A DNA stretch of 31,142 bases, taken from contig JAWOFN010000050.1 of the NCBI GenBank assembly GCA_046497505.1, positions 1-31,142 of the forward strand, written 5' to 3'. Below, piece after piece: positions 22,004 to 30,654 of this stretch. Position numbers and translations under genes: made by a program. This DNA is from JAWOFN01 sp046497505 [NCBI: bacterium] (lineage in GTDB: Bacteria; Blakebacterota; Blakebacteria; Blakebacterales). Below the pieces are notes generated by a model. The model was not told the DNA's origin, ran no database searches, and saw only the letters and a program-made list of their open reading frames with translations. Numbering within the stretch: position 1 is the stretch's first letter; each line of letters opens with the position of its first letter.

Positions 22004-23799
22004 GGTCCTTCCACGATCCGGCGCAGCAGGGTCCGGGCCCCCTCGGCCCACGGGCTCTCCGGATATCGGGTCATCATCTCCTCGAGTGCCTCCCGGGCCC
22101 TGGCCTCCCTCTGCGCCCACACGATGCGGGCCTCTTCGTAGAGGGCCCGGTCCGGCTGGAGGGCACCATCGATCCCCGAGGCCTCCCTCCAGGTCCCGGC
22201 CGCGGCGAGGCTGTCCCCCCGGGCGGCGTGCGATCGGGCCAGGGCGAAGAGGACCTCCTCCCGGGCGGGACCGGCGACCTCCTCCGCGAGGTCCTCCAGG
22301 AGGAGGGCGGCCTCGGCGTGCCGTCCGCCGTCCGCCGCCAGCAGGGCCCTGCCGAACCGGGCCGCTCCCCCGGCAGCGTCGGCACCCACCAGGCGGGTGC
22401 GCCGGTACCGTTCGAGGACCCCCGTGAAGTCCGGCCCTCCCGACCCCGCCTCGGCCGCCCTGTCTATCCGCTCCCCCGCCTTCTCCACCCTCCCGAGGTA
22501 GAGCAGGGTCCGTGCTGCGCCCAGCCGGGCCCGTCGGGCCGTCGCCTCCCCTTCCCCGGGATCGGCCTCGGCTGCGACCTCCTCGTAGATCACCCGGGCG
22601 GAATCGGGCCGGCCCGCGGCCAGGAGGAGTCCGGCGACGCCCAGGGACCCCTCCCACCGGTCTCCGGGATCGGGTGCCAGCCGGCTGAGTCTCTCGTACG
22701 CGCGGCGGGCCTCCTCCTCCCGACCCGCCTCCCGCGCCGCCCGGGCGAAGAGGAGCACCGCCTCCGACCAGACCCGCTCTCCCGGGGGAGCCGCCGCCGC
22801 CCCCCGGAGGGCCTCCAGGGCCTCCGTCGGCCGTTCCAGGCGGAGCAGGGCCCGTCCCCGTCCCAGCCGGGCGGAGACCGCCAGCGCCTCCGGCGGGTCT
22901 TCCTCGAGGACCGCCTGCCACACCCGTTCCGCCGCTCCCCATGCCCCTCGGATCGATTCGGTCCGGGCCAGCTCGGTGAGGACCATCCCCCGTGCCCCGG
23001 CGAGACGGTCCGCCCTCCGGAAATGCGGGAGCGCCTGGTCCGACTGCCCGGCGTAGAGCCGGATCCGGCCCGCCATGCGGTGGAAGAGGGCGGGATCGTC
23101 CGCCTCCCCGGCCCGCTCCGCCGCCATCGCGGCGAGTTCCTCCGCGATCGGGGCCGTGTAGGGTATACCGGAGAGGAGGGTCTGTACCACCGCCGCCCGT
23201 CCCGGTTCCGCCCGCAGGTAGTCCAGCAGTTCCCGACCCGCTTCCACGTGGCGTCCCAGCGCCATGAGGGCCCGGGCGGCCTCGGGTGCGAGGGCCGCCG
23301 GGTCCTCCAGTGCCTGCCGGGCCCTCCGATAGAGGGTCAGGGCCTCCTCCCGGGCCCCGGCGGCCTGCATGCGGGCCCCCGCCATCCGCCACATCCCGGG
23401 ATCGGAAGGGGAGCCCTCGGCCATCCTTCGCCAGAGCGCAAGAGCGGCGGACCGCTCCCCCTCTTCCAGGAGGCGGTCCCCTTTCCACCCCAGGGCCCGG
23501 GGATCGCCTGGTACGGCCTGGAGGCGCAGCTCCAGGGCCTGGAGCTCCTCATCTCCCCGGTCCAGCCGCTGCAGGAGGCGGTAGTAGGCGAGGAAGACCG
23601 CCGTATGGGAGGGGTCCTCTCGGTAGAGCGGGGCCAGCAGCCCGGCGGCCGCCTCCAGCTCGCCGCGCACCTCCAGCCGCCGGGCCCGGCTGAGGACCTC
23701 CTGCGGGGCATCCCCCTGCGCGAGGACCCCCGCCACCGGGACCGCGACGAGCAGCAGTCCGGCGAGCAGCGGCGGGAGGATGTGCCGCGGGTCGCTCAT
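22000..23799 (-). CDS. Exported TPR-repeat protein
   Basis: 599 residues. The ATG at 23799 overlaps the DUF4175 stop (ATGA), and the stop overlaps the next start in the same way. A signal peptide ends near residue 28 (AGVLAQ). The rest is helical repeat with the TPR spacing of Ala, Gly and Tyr. Examples are ELEAAAGLLAPLYREDPSHT, GQSDQALPHFRRADRLAG, PTEALEALRGAA, GREEEARRAYERLSRLAPDP and the last repeat EALEEMMTRYPESPWAE. I count at least ten repeats. It is likely a periplasmic scaffold for the coupled DUF4175 and AsnB-like proteins. No enzymatic domain is seen. Confidence 0.85.
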   Translation of the reverse strand: MSDPRHILPPLLAGLLLVAVPVAGVLAQGDAPQEVLSRARRLEVRGELEAAAGLLAPLYREDPSHTAVFLAYYRLLQRLDRGDEELQALELRLQAVPGDPRALGWKGDRLLEEGERSAALALWRRMAEGSPSDPGMWRMAGARMQAAGAREEALTLYRRARQALEDPAALAPEAARALMALGRHVEAGRELLDYLRAEPGRAAVVQTLLSGIPYTAPIAEELAAMAAERAGEADDPALFHRMAGRIRLYAGQSDQALPHFRRADRLAGARGMVLTELARTESIRGAWGAAERVWQAVLEEDPPEALAVSARLGRGRALLRLERPTEALEALRGAAAAPPGERVWSEAVLLFARAAREAGREEEARRAYERLSRLAPDPGDRWEGSLGVAGLLLAAGRPDSARVIYEEVAAEADPGEGEATARRARLGAARTLLYLGRVEKAGERIDRAAEAGSGGPDFTGVLERYRRTRLVGADAAGGAARFGRALLAADGGRHAEAALLLEDLAEEVAGPAREEVLFALARSHAARGDSLAAAGTWREASGIDGALQPDRALYEEARIVWAQREARAREALEEMMTRYPESPWAEGARTLLRRIVEGP

Positions 23800-26700
23800 C
23801 GGCCGCCCCCTCCGCTCCGCCGCTCCCTGAGCCTCTGGAAGTACCGGCGGATCAGGCGCTCGTACTCGATCCGATAGCCCTCCTCCAGGACACGTCTGAG
23901 GGCGGCCTCCAGGGGGTCGGGGCCCCGGCCGGACAGCTCCCCGGGGTCCGCGGGCACGTAGCCCCGGGCCCGTTCCGCCTCGCGTCCTCCCTCCGAGGGC
24001 CTGCTCCGGAGGGCCCGCCCCGCGTCCAGGAGCCGGGAGAGGATCCGCTCCTGGCGTTCCACCACGTCGGGAGGGGCACCCCGTTCCCGCAGTTCATCGG
24101 CCACCTCCTCCATCTCGCGGGCCAGCGCCTCCAGGTCGCCCAGGACCTGCTCTTCCCCCCGCTCCGCCTCGAGCCTGCGCAGTTCTTCGCCCAGGTCGCG
24201 CTGTCCCGCCGCCAGCCGCTCCGCCGCCGCCCGCTCCTCCATGCTCATCTCATCCCTTCCCGCACCTCCCATCCCCGCCGCCTCCTCGACCAGGCGCGCC
24301 TGGCTCTCCACCGCCCGGGCCAGCGCGTCTCCCAGGCGGGAGGAGGCGGGTCCGCTCCCCGAGGAGGGAGCACCGCGTGCGCTCTCCGCGGCCTTCAGGG
24401 CCAGGAGAGCGGCCCCGTTCAGCGAGGCCCCCGCCTCGGCCGCCCGGGGCGCCCACGGTCCGTCCTCCTGCATCGCGCGGGCGGTCTCCTCGATCCGCCG
24501 GAGGGCCCGGTCCACCGCCTCCCCGACCCGGGGGGCCTCGAAGGGGTCGGCGGAGGCCCCGCGCTCGAGCCGGTCGGCCGCCCGGCGCGCGGCCCGTCCC
24601 AGCTCCCCCTGCGTACGGAGCAGGCTGTCCCGGGGAGCCCTCTCCCGTCGCTCCGCCACCGCCTGCTGGATCCCGGCCACCTGGAGGAGGTCCGCCGCTG
24701 TCCGCTCGAAGAGCCGTCCGAGCTCCTCCGACTCCCCCTGGCGGGCCGCCCGGCGTGCTTCCTCCACCCGGCGGGCCTGGCCGGCCAGGTCCGCGGCCGC
24801 CCGCCGCGCCGCGGGCGCCGGGTCGGGCCCCTCCCGCGTCTGCATGCGGCGTGCCAGCTCCGCGAGCCGCTCGTCCAGGCGGAGGCTGTCCGCCCGGACG
24901 GCCGTCTCCTCCAGGACTCCCGCTGCCCCCGGGGAACGCGCTGCCAGGGCCCCGGCGGTCTCCGCCAGCATCTGCCGGATGCGCGTCTGGGTCGAGGCCA
25001 CATACGCCTGCCGGCGTGCGGTCTCCTCCCCCCAGTCGGGGTCGGCCTCCGCCACACCCGCCACCGCCTCCTGGCGGGCGGCCGCATCCGTCGCCGCCGC
25101 CGCCAGTACGTCGAGCTGCTGGTCTGCCTCCACCGTTTCCAGCAGGTCCAGCAGCCGCTCCAGCTCCCTCCCCAGGGTCTGGAGGTCGTGGTCGCCCTGT
25201 TCCGCCGCGGAGAGGGTTCCCGCGGCGTCGAGCTGCTCGAGGGCCCCGCGCAGCCTTTCCATGCTCTCCCGCATCCCCGCGGTCATGACCCTGTCCATCG
25301 CCTCCCGGACCGCCTGGAGCTTCTCCCGTGTCCGTGCCGAGAGGGCCCGGCGTGCCCCCAGGTCCCGGAGCGCCTCGTCCGCGGCGGACGCGGCCCTTTC
25401 GATCGCCTCCTCCACCGCTGCCTGCGCCTCCACGACCTCTTCCACCGCCTGCTGTCCCTCCCAGTCCAGGTCCTCCCTCCCCGTCTCCGCCGCGGCCCTC
25501 AGCCGACGCAGGAGGTCCTCCAGCTCCCCGGCCGCCTCCGCCCGGCGTCCCGCCGCTCCGACGAGTTCCCTGCGGGCCCCCTCCAGCCGCTGCCGGGCGG
25601 CGGCGGCAGCTTCCACCAGTGTGGGGAGCCTGAGCATGCGCCGTGCGCTCTCGCCCCGGTTCGGGCCGCCGTAGGGGTCGTTGTCCTCGGCCACCGCCCA
25701 GACCTCCATCCGATCGCCGGGCATCAGGTCGATCCCGGCCAGGTCCCATACCGTCTGCCCCCGCACGGCGGGGCGGCCCGGCTCCGCCATCCACCGGACC
25801 CCCTCTTCCCGCCGGTCCACTACCCTCCAGGCCCATCCGATCCGGTCCACCTGGATATCGTCCGAGGCCGCGGCCACCAGGGGGAGGAGCATCTCTTCGG
25901 TGAGGTCGCCGTCGGAGGCGGGTTCCAGCAGGTCCACCCGGGGGGGGCGGTCCTCACGGACGCGTACCGCGAACCTCACCGGCTCCTCGAGGCGCAGCCC
26001 GTTCCGGGCCTCCATCCCCAGCGACCAGCTGCCCGGACCCCCCACCCGGAAGGAGGCGGTACCGGCATGGCCGCTCCCCGAGGACGCCAGTTCCATGGGG
26101 AGCTCCCTGCTCCCCCCTCCTCCGGCATCCTCCAGACGCAGCCACGCCCCCGCCAGCGGGACCTGCGACCACGTCCGCACCGTGACCCGGCTCCCGGGGA
26201 GGACCTCCACGTCCCCCAGCCCGGAGGGGAGCGTGCGCTCCCCTCCCCCGGTGTAGGCCGGTGCCCGGACCCGGACCTGGAGGGAATCGGGGAAGGGACG
26301 GCGGAGGAGCAGCAGGGTCCCCTCCCCGGTCCGGGTCCGTGGGGTCCGCACGTAGTAACGCCCGGAAGAGCCGGGGGTGAGGTCGGCGGCCAGTGTGCCC
26401 GGGGCGATCGCCTCCATGCGCTCGGGACGCCAGAAATCAGAGCCCTCTGGATTCCAGAGCACCTCGGCCTCCCGGGGCATGGGACCGGAGCGGAGCAGCG
26501 CCCGGATGCGCACCCCGCGGCCCTCCTCCACCGAGAGGCGCTCATGCTCCAGGACCAGCTCGGGGAGATGGGCCGCCCGGTGGTCGGCCGCGGGACGGAC
26601 CAGGCGACCGGCCCCGGCCCCGAGGACACCGGGGAGGAGGAGGAGGGCGGCCGCGGGGAGGAGGAGGGCCCGTCCGGAGTGCCGCACTCCGCGCCGGAGG

Positions 26701-27152
26701 GGATCGGTCCGGAGCGCCGCCCGGCAGGGGACCTCCTCCAGCAGCGCTCCCGCCCGGAAAGCCGCCTCCCGGGCCATCCGCGGGGAAGTGCCGGCGGGCA
26801 GTCTCCCCCCCTCCAGCGATTCGGCGAGGCTGAGCTGGCGGCGCAGGCCCGGGAGCAGGCCCTCCGCCTGCCGGGCCGCCTCCCTGCGCCCCCGGCCCGC
26901 CGCCCTCCTCGCCGCCAGCAGGGGGGGGGAGGCGAGCAGGAGCAGCGCGGCCGCGAGACCCCCCGCCCGGAGGGGCCGGGTCAGGACCAGCAGACCGTCG
27001 GCGACGGCCAGGAGGGTGAGGAAAACGAGGGCGGCCGCGATGCCCGTGGCCAGCCCGCCCGCCAGGTCGACGGCCGCCTGCCGGCGGCGGAGCCGGTCGA
27101 GCCAGCGGACCGGGCGGTCCGGGTCTCCAGCGGGTGCCGGCGGAGCAGGCAT
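23796..27152 (-). CDS. Large DUF4175-family membrane protein
   Basis: 1,118 residues; the start overlaps the DUF4159 stop (TGATG). Hydrophobic segments lie at about residues 30-58, 64-80 and 158-178. A beta-rich extracytoplasmic part follows (about 190-500; Ig-like stretches ending in EVWAVAEDNDPYGGPNRGES, a DUF4175 hallmark). Residues about 510-1080 are an extremely Ala/Arg/Glu-rich helical and coiled-coil region. The C-terminus EYERLIRRYFQRL is also typical. Because this segment is so biased, long arginine/serine-rich frames appear on the opposite strand; I regard these as shadows. DUF4175 genes occur beside DUF4159 genes in FCB bacteria. The function is unknown, probably an envelope assembly or signalling complex. 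Confidence 0.82.
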   Translation of the reverse strand: MPAPPAPAGDPDRPVRWLDRLRRRQAAVDLAGGLATGIAAALVFLTLLAVADGLLVLTRPLRAGGLAAALLLLASPPLLAARRAAGRGRREAARQAEGLLPGLRRQLSLAESLEGGRLPAGTSPRMAREAAFRAGALLEEVPCRAALRTDPLRRGVRHSGRALLLPAAALLLLPGVLGAGAGRLVRPAADHRAAHLPELVLEHERLSVEEGRGVRIRALLRSGPMPREAEVLWNPEGSDFWRPERMEAIAPGTLAADLTPGSSGRYYVRTPRTRTGEGTLLLLRRPFPDSLQVRVRAPAYTGGGERTLPSGLGDVEVLPGSRVTVRTWSQVPLAGAWLRLEDAGGGGSRELPMELASSGSGHAGTASFRVGGPGSWSLGMEARNGLRLEEPVRFAVRVREDRPPRVDLLEPASDGDLTEEMLLPLVAAASDDIQVDRIGWAWRVVDRREEGVRWMAEPGRPAVRGQTVWDLAGIDLMPGDRMEVWAVAEDNDPYGGPNRGESARRMLRLPTLVEAAAAARQRLEGARRELVGAAGRRAEAAGELEDLLRRLRAAAETGREDLDWEGQQAVEEVVEAQAAVEEAIERAASAADEALRDLGARRALSARTREKLQAVREAMDRVMTAGMRESMERLRGALEQLDAAGTLSAAEQGDHDLQTLGRELERLLDLLETVEADQQLDVLAAAATDAAARQEAVAGVAEADPDWGEETARRQAYVASTQTRIRQMLAETAGALAARSPGAAGVLEETAVRADSLRLDERLAELARRMQTREGPDPAPAARRAAADLAGQARRVEEARRAARQGESEELGRLFERTAADLLQVAGIQQAVAERRERAPRDSLLRTQGELGRAARRAADRLERGASADPFEAPRVGEAVDRALRRIEETARAMQEDGPWAPRAAEAGASLNGAALLALKAAESARGAPSSGSGPASSRLGDALARAVESQARLVEEAAGMGGAGRDEMSMEERAAAERLAAGQRDLGEELRRLEAERGEEQVLGDLEALAREMEEVADELRERGAPPDVVERQERILSRLLDAGRALRSRPSEGGREAERARGYVPADPGELSGRGPDPLEAALRRVLEEGYRIEYERLIRRYFQRLRERRSGGGGR

Positions 27153-27859
27153 CAGTGGGTCAGGGCGTAGAGGACGATGTTGGTGCCCATCCGGAGGGCG
27201 GCCTCTCGGACCTCCGGGGGATCACCGTGGACCGCGGGGTCCTCCCATCCGTCACCCAGGTCGGTGTTGCGGGAGTAGAAGAGCACCAGCCGGCCCTCCG
27301 CGATGATGCCCCACCCGCGGGGGGGGCCTCCGTCGTGCTCATGCACCTTGGGGAGTCCCTCCGGGAAGGGGAAGGGCTCCCGGTAGAGGGGGTGGCTGAA
27401 GGGGAGTTCGGTCAGCTCCCGCCCCGGGAGGACCTTCCGGATCTCCCGGCGGAAGGAGGCATCCATGCCGTAGTTGTCGTCGGCGAACAGGAATCCGCCC
27501 CCCAGGAGCCAGCGCCGGAGGTTCTCCGCCTCCCGGTCGGTGAAACGGACGTTCCCGTGTCCGGTCATGTAGACGATGGGGTGACGGAAGAGTTCGGGGC
27601 TCCCCGGCTCGACGCTCACCGGCGCGGGGTCCGCCCGGAGGGGGGTGTGGGCGGTGATGTAGCGGGCCAGGTTGGGGAGGCTGGAGGGGTTCCCGTACCA
27701 GTCACCTCCCCCGCCGTATTCCAGGCGGGCGATCCGCAGATCGAAACGGCCGACCCGCCCCTGGGAGGAGGCGGCACCGGCCGTCAGGACCAGCAGTACG
27801 AGTGCCGTGCGTGCCGCGGGGAGGATGCTCCCCCACCGGGCGGCCCGTGGAGCGGTCAC
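27152..27859 (-). CDS. DUF4159-family exported protein
   Basis: 235 residues from the GTG at 27859, 27 bp after secF. A signal peptide ends at about residue 33 (AGAASSQ). The family is recognised from RIARLEYGGGGDWYGNPSSL, HPIVYMTGHGNVRFTDRE, LLGGGFLFADDNYG, ELPFSHPLYR and the C-terminal GTNIVLYALTH. DUF4159 has a ThuA/GATase1-like fold. The position of the usual nucleophile is ADDNYG with no cysteine, so it is more likely a binding or scaffolding domain than an amidotransferase. It is coupled to DUF4175 by overlapping stop and start codons. Function unknown. Confidence 0.87.
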   Translation of the reverse strand: MTAPRAARWGSILPAARTALVLLVLTAGAASSQGRVGRFDLRIARLEYGGGGDWYGNPSSLPNLARYITAHTPLRADPAPVSVEPGSPELFRHPIVYMTGHGNVRFTDREAENLRRWLLGGGFLFADDNYGMDASFRREIRKVLPGRELTELPFSHPLYREPFPFPEGLPKVHEHDGGPPRGWGIIAEGRLVLFYSRNTDLGDGWEDPAVHGDPPEVREAALRMGTNIVLYALTH

Positions 27860-27886
27860 GTCGCGATCACGCTCCGCCCATGACCG

Positions 27887-28816
27887 CTACCTCCGCTTCG
27901 TCCGGACCTGCGGGGAGTGCTCCTGCCACTCCACCAGGAGGGGCGCTGCCACGAAGATGCTGGAATAGGTCCCGATGATCACACCGAGCATCAGGGCGAG
28001 GGCGAAGTCATGGATCACCGCTCCCCCCAGGACCCAGAGGATCGTCACCACGATGAACGTGGTCACCGAGGTCACCGCCGTTCGGCTGAGGGTCTCGTTG
28101 ATGGCCCGGTTGACGATCCAGCCGTACCCTTCCTGGCGGTAGCGCTTCAGGTCCTCCCGCACCCGGTCGAGTACCACGATGGTGTCGTTGAGCGAGTAGC
28201 CCACGATGGTCAGCAGGGCCGCCACCACCACCAGGCTGATCTCGATGTCCAGCAGGCTGAAGAGCCCCAGCACGATGAGGAGGTCGTGGAAGAGGGGTAC
28301 CACGCTGGCTATGGCGAAGCGGAACTCGAAGCGCCAGGAGATGTAGATCAGGATGCCCAGCATCGCCCAGAGGATGGCCCAGATCGCCTTGGTCCGCAGT
28401 TCCGCCCCCACCTTGGGGCCCACCGCCTCCACCGAGCGGATGGTCACCGGGTTGTCGGGGAAGCTGGATGCCAGCGCGGACCGGACCGCATCGGCCGCCA
28501 TCTCCGCCTCGGTCTCCCCCTCGCCCTCTCCGAGCTGCTCGATGCGGATGATGTAGTTGTTCCCCTCATCCACGTCGTGGGTCACCTCGGGGGTCTTCTC
28601 CGAGGCGCCGAGGATGGCGTTCCTCAGCTCTCCCACATCCACCGGTTCTTCGAAGGCGATCCGCATCATCAGGCCCCCCTCGAAGTCGATGGAGTAGTTC
28701 GGCCCCCCGTGGAGGATCAGACTGACGATCCCTACCACGATCATCACCGCCGAGAAGAGGTACGCACCGCGCCGGACCTTCAGGAAGTCGTAGTCGGCAT
28801 TGACGAACAGATCCAC
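27887..28816 (-). CDS. secF: Protein translocase subunit SecF
   Basis: 309 residues, 12 bp after secD. There are six membrane segments, the first at about residues 19-37. SIDFEGGLMMRI opens the periplasmic P1 domain. The translocase core follows with AELRTKAIWAILWAMLGILIYI, VPLFHDLLIVLG, VGYSLNDTIVVLDRVREDL, the family signature NETLSRTAVTSVTTF and a final IGTYSSIFVAAPLL. SecDF uses the proton gradient to pull proteins through SecYEG on the periplasmic side. It is followed directly by four extracytoplasmic proteins of unknown function. Confidence 0.96.
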   Translation of the reverse strand: MDLFVNADYDFLKVRRGAYLFSAVMIVVGIVSLILHGGPNYSIDFEGGLMMRIAFEEPVDVGELRNAILGASEKTPEVTHDVDEGNNYIIRIEQLGEGEGETEAEMAADAVRSALASSFPDNPVTIRSVEAVGPKVGAELRTKAIWAILWAMLGILIYISWRFEFRFAIASVVPLFHDLLIVLGLFSLLDIEISLVVVAALLTIVGYSLNDTIVVLDRVREDLKRYRQEGYGWIVNRAINETLSRTAVTSVTTFIVVTILWVLGGAVIHDFALALMLGVIIGTYSSIFVAAPLLVEWQEHSPQVRTKRR

Positions 28817-28828
28817 GTGCCAGGCTCC

Positions 28829-30508
28829 TTAGATGCTGATCTTCTCCACACCCGGTCGATCGAGCAGCGCGTCGAAGACCAGGCGTGTGACGATGAGAGC
28901 GGTGAAGACGGACGAGATGATGCCCACGCTCAGGGTGAGGGCGAACCCCCGGATGGGACCGGTACCGAACTGGTAGAGCACCAGGGCGGTGATCAGGGTG
29001 GTGACGTTGGCGTCCAGGATGGCGCTGGTGGCGTTGGCATACCCGGCGACCACCGCGGCCCGGACCGTCTTGCCCGCCCGGAGCTCCTCCTTGATGCGGT
29101 CGTAGATCAGCACGTTGGCGTCCACGGCCATACCGATGGTGAGGATGATCCCGGCGATGCCCGGCAGGGTCAGGGTGAACCCGAAGCCCGCCAGCACGGC
29201 CAGGATGAAGAGCATGTTCAGGAAGAGGGCCAGGTCGGCGATGAGTCCCGAACCCCGGTAGTAGACGACCATGAAGACGATCACCGCGAGCAGGCCGATG
29301 AGAGCCGCGGTGGTACCGGCCCGGATGCTGTCCTCGCCCAGGCTGGGACCCACGGTGCGGTTCTCGACGATCTGGGCGTCGGTGGGAAGGGCACCCGATT
29401 CGAGCACGATGGAGATGTTCCGCGCCTCCCCCATGTCACCGATCCCGGTGATACGGGAGTCGCGTCCCAGCGCCCCCTGGATGGTCGGAGCCACCGCCAC
29501 CCGGCCGTCCAGTATGATGGCCATGCGGCGCCCGATGTTGGCCTTGGTCACCCGGGCGATGGTCCTCCCCCCCTCCGCGGTCATGCGGAAGTTCACCACC
29601 GGCTGACCGGCGGCCTCCATGTCGCCGGGGCCGCCGATGGTGACGGTGGCGCTCTCGAGATGTTCGCCCGTGACCACCGGTGAGGCCTCGGTGAGATAGA
29701 GTTCCCGGAACTCCACCCCCTCCTCCGCGTAGCGCGGGTCGGGCCACATGGCCCAGTGGAACTCGGCGTCCCGGGGTATCAGGCGCCGGATCGAGGGCTG
29801 GACCAGGATGCTGTCCACCCAGCTCATCATGTTCTCCTGGGCGAAGAGGACCTCGGGGGTGGCGGGGTTGCTGTAGAGGTAGAGGTTGAGGGGCTCCTCG
29901 GGGACCCGGAGGCTGTCCGCCGCCGAGGTATCCAGCCCGGCGACGCCCTCCAGACCCGCCTGCTCCTCCTGCACCAGGTGCAGTCCGATGCTGCGGCGAT
30001 CGATCTCAGCCCGGACCAGGCCTTCATAGAGCGTCCGGTTCATCCGGTCCACCAGGTCGGTCAGCACCTCGGCCGATTCCAGCATCTTGTAGCTGAGCTG
30101 GGCGGTCCGGCCCACCAGGTCCCGGGCCTGTTCGGGGTCGTCGACACCGGCCAGTTCCACCACCACCCGGTCCTCACCCTGCTTCTGGATCACCGGTTCC
30201 GACACCCCGTACTGGTCCACCCGGTTCCGTATGATCTGGACGAAGCGGTCCTGGGCCTCCCCCCGCTGGTCCGGCTCGAGCGATTCAAGGTCGATGTCCA
30301 GCACCAGGTGCATCCCCCCCCGGAGGTCCAGCCCCAGCTTGATGGCCTTCTCCTGGAGGTCTTTCCAGGCCTCGGGGTCCTCCACCGCCATCCGCTGCTG
30401 CTCTGCCTCGTCCATGGTGCCCACCCGCACGGTGGGCAGGAGCGACCAGATGGCGAGCAGCACCAGGACGACGACGACGCCGATTCGGAAGCGGTTATCA
30501 CGTCTCAC
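28829..30508 (-). CDS. secD: Protein translocase subunit SecD
   Basis: 559 residues from the GTG at 30508. I chose it because the first membrane segment (FRIGVVVVLVLLAIWSLLPTV) follows within a few residues, and because a promoter at 30575-30603 makes longer in-frame starts untranscribed. Motifs: LGLDLRGGMHLVLDID, IRNRVDQYGVSEPVIQKQGEDRVVVELAG, and the P1 head domain about 230-370. Then NFRMTAEGGRTIARVT, and the translocation core EDSIRAGTTAALIG, GMAVDANVLIYDRIKEELRAG and ATSAILDANVTTLITAL. It is the first gene of the ~14-kb minus-strand run. YajC is not seen in the window. Confidence 0.96.
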   Translation of the reverse strand: MRRDNRFRIGVVVVLVLLAIWSLLPTVRVGTMDEAEQQRMAVEDPEAWKDLQEKAIKLGLDLRGGMHLVLDIDLESLEPDQRGEAQDRFVQIIRNRVDQYGVSEPVIQKQGEDRVVVELAGVDDPEQARDLVGRTAQLSYKMLESAEVLTDLVDRMNRTLYEGLVRAEIDRRSIGLHLVQEEQAGLEGVAGLDTSAADSLRVPEEPLNLYLYSNPATPEVLFAQENMMSWVDSILVQPSIRRLIPRDAEFHWAMWPDPRYAEEGVEFRELYLTEASPVVTGEHLESATVTIGGPGDMEAAGQPVVNFRMTAEGGRTIARVTKANIGRRMAIILDGRVAVAPTIQGALGRDSRITGIGDMGEARNISIVLESGALPTDAQIVENRTVGPSLGEDSIRAGTTAALIGLLAVIVFMVVYYRGSGLIADLALFLNMLFILAVLAGFGFTLTLPGIAGIILTIGMAVDANVLIYDRIKEELRAGKTVRAAVVAGYANATSAILDANVTTLITALVLYQFGTGPIRGFALTLSVGIISSVFTALIVTRLVFDALLDRPGVEKISI

Positions 30509-30542
30509 GCGGAATACTGCCTCACTGCCGTAAGGTGGTCGT

Positions 30543-30561
30543 CGGGGGAGGAGCTCCCCCG
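30543..30561 (-). promoter_or_regulatory. GC-rich hairpin in the secD leader
   Basis: CGGGGGAG (30543-30550) pairs perfectly with CTCCCCCG (30554-30561) around three bases. It lies between the predicted secD promoter and its start codon, near the 5' end of the mRNA. It could stabilise the message or regulate it. Confidence 0.5.
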
Positions 30562-30574
30562 CATGAAACAACGA

Positions 30575-30603
30575 AAGGTAGGCCCGCCGGTGCGGGGTGT
30601 CAA
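30575..30603 (-). promoter_or_regulatory. Sigma70-type promoter of secD
   Basis: Minus strand: perfect TTGACA (30603-30598), a 17-bp spacer, then TACCTT (30580-30575). It predicts a start near 30568 and a leader of about 60 nt. This is the clearest promoter in the window and could drive the long minus-strand gene run. Confidence 0.7.
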
Positions 30604-30654
30604 CGCCCGCCCGGACGTTGTACCCCTTCCCCGGTGGAGGGTATCTTGGACCCC

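Noticed and set aside
20720-23488. 922-codon minus-strand frame extending the AsnB-like gene upstream
   Set aside because: The extra N-terminal part is Gly/Arg/Pro-rich shadow of the TPR gene. A ribosome site and signal peptide mark the real start at 22003.
24241-27306. Long plus-strand frames (Ser/Arg/Ala-rich and Pro/Arg-rich) opposite DUF4175
   Set aside because: They mirror the Ala/Glu/Arg helical repeats of DUF4175; composition is extreme, with no start signals and no recognisable fold.
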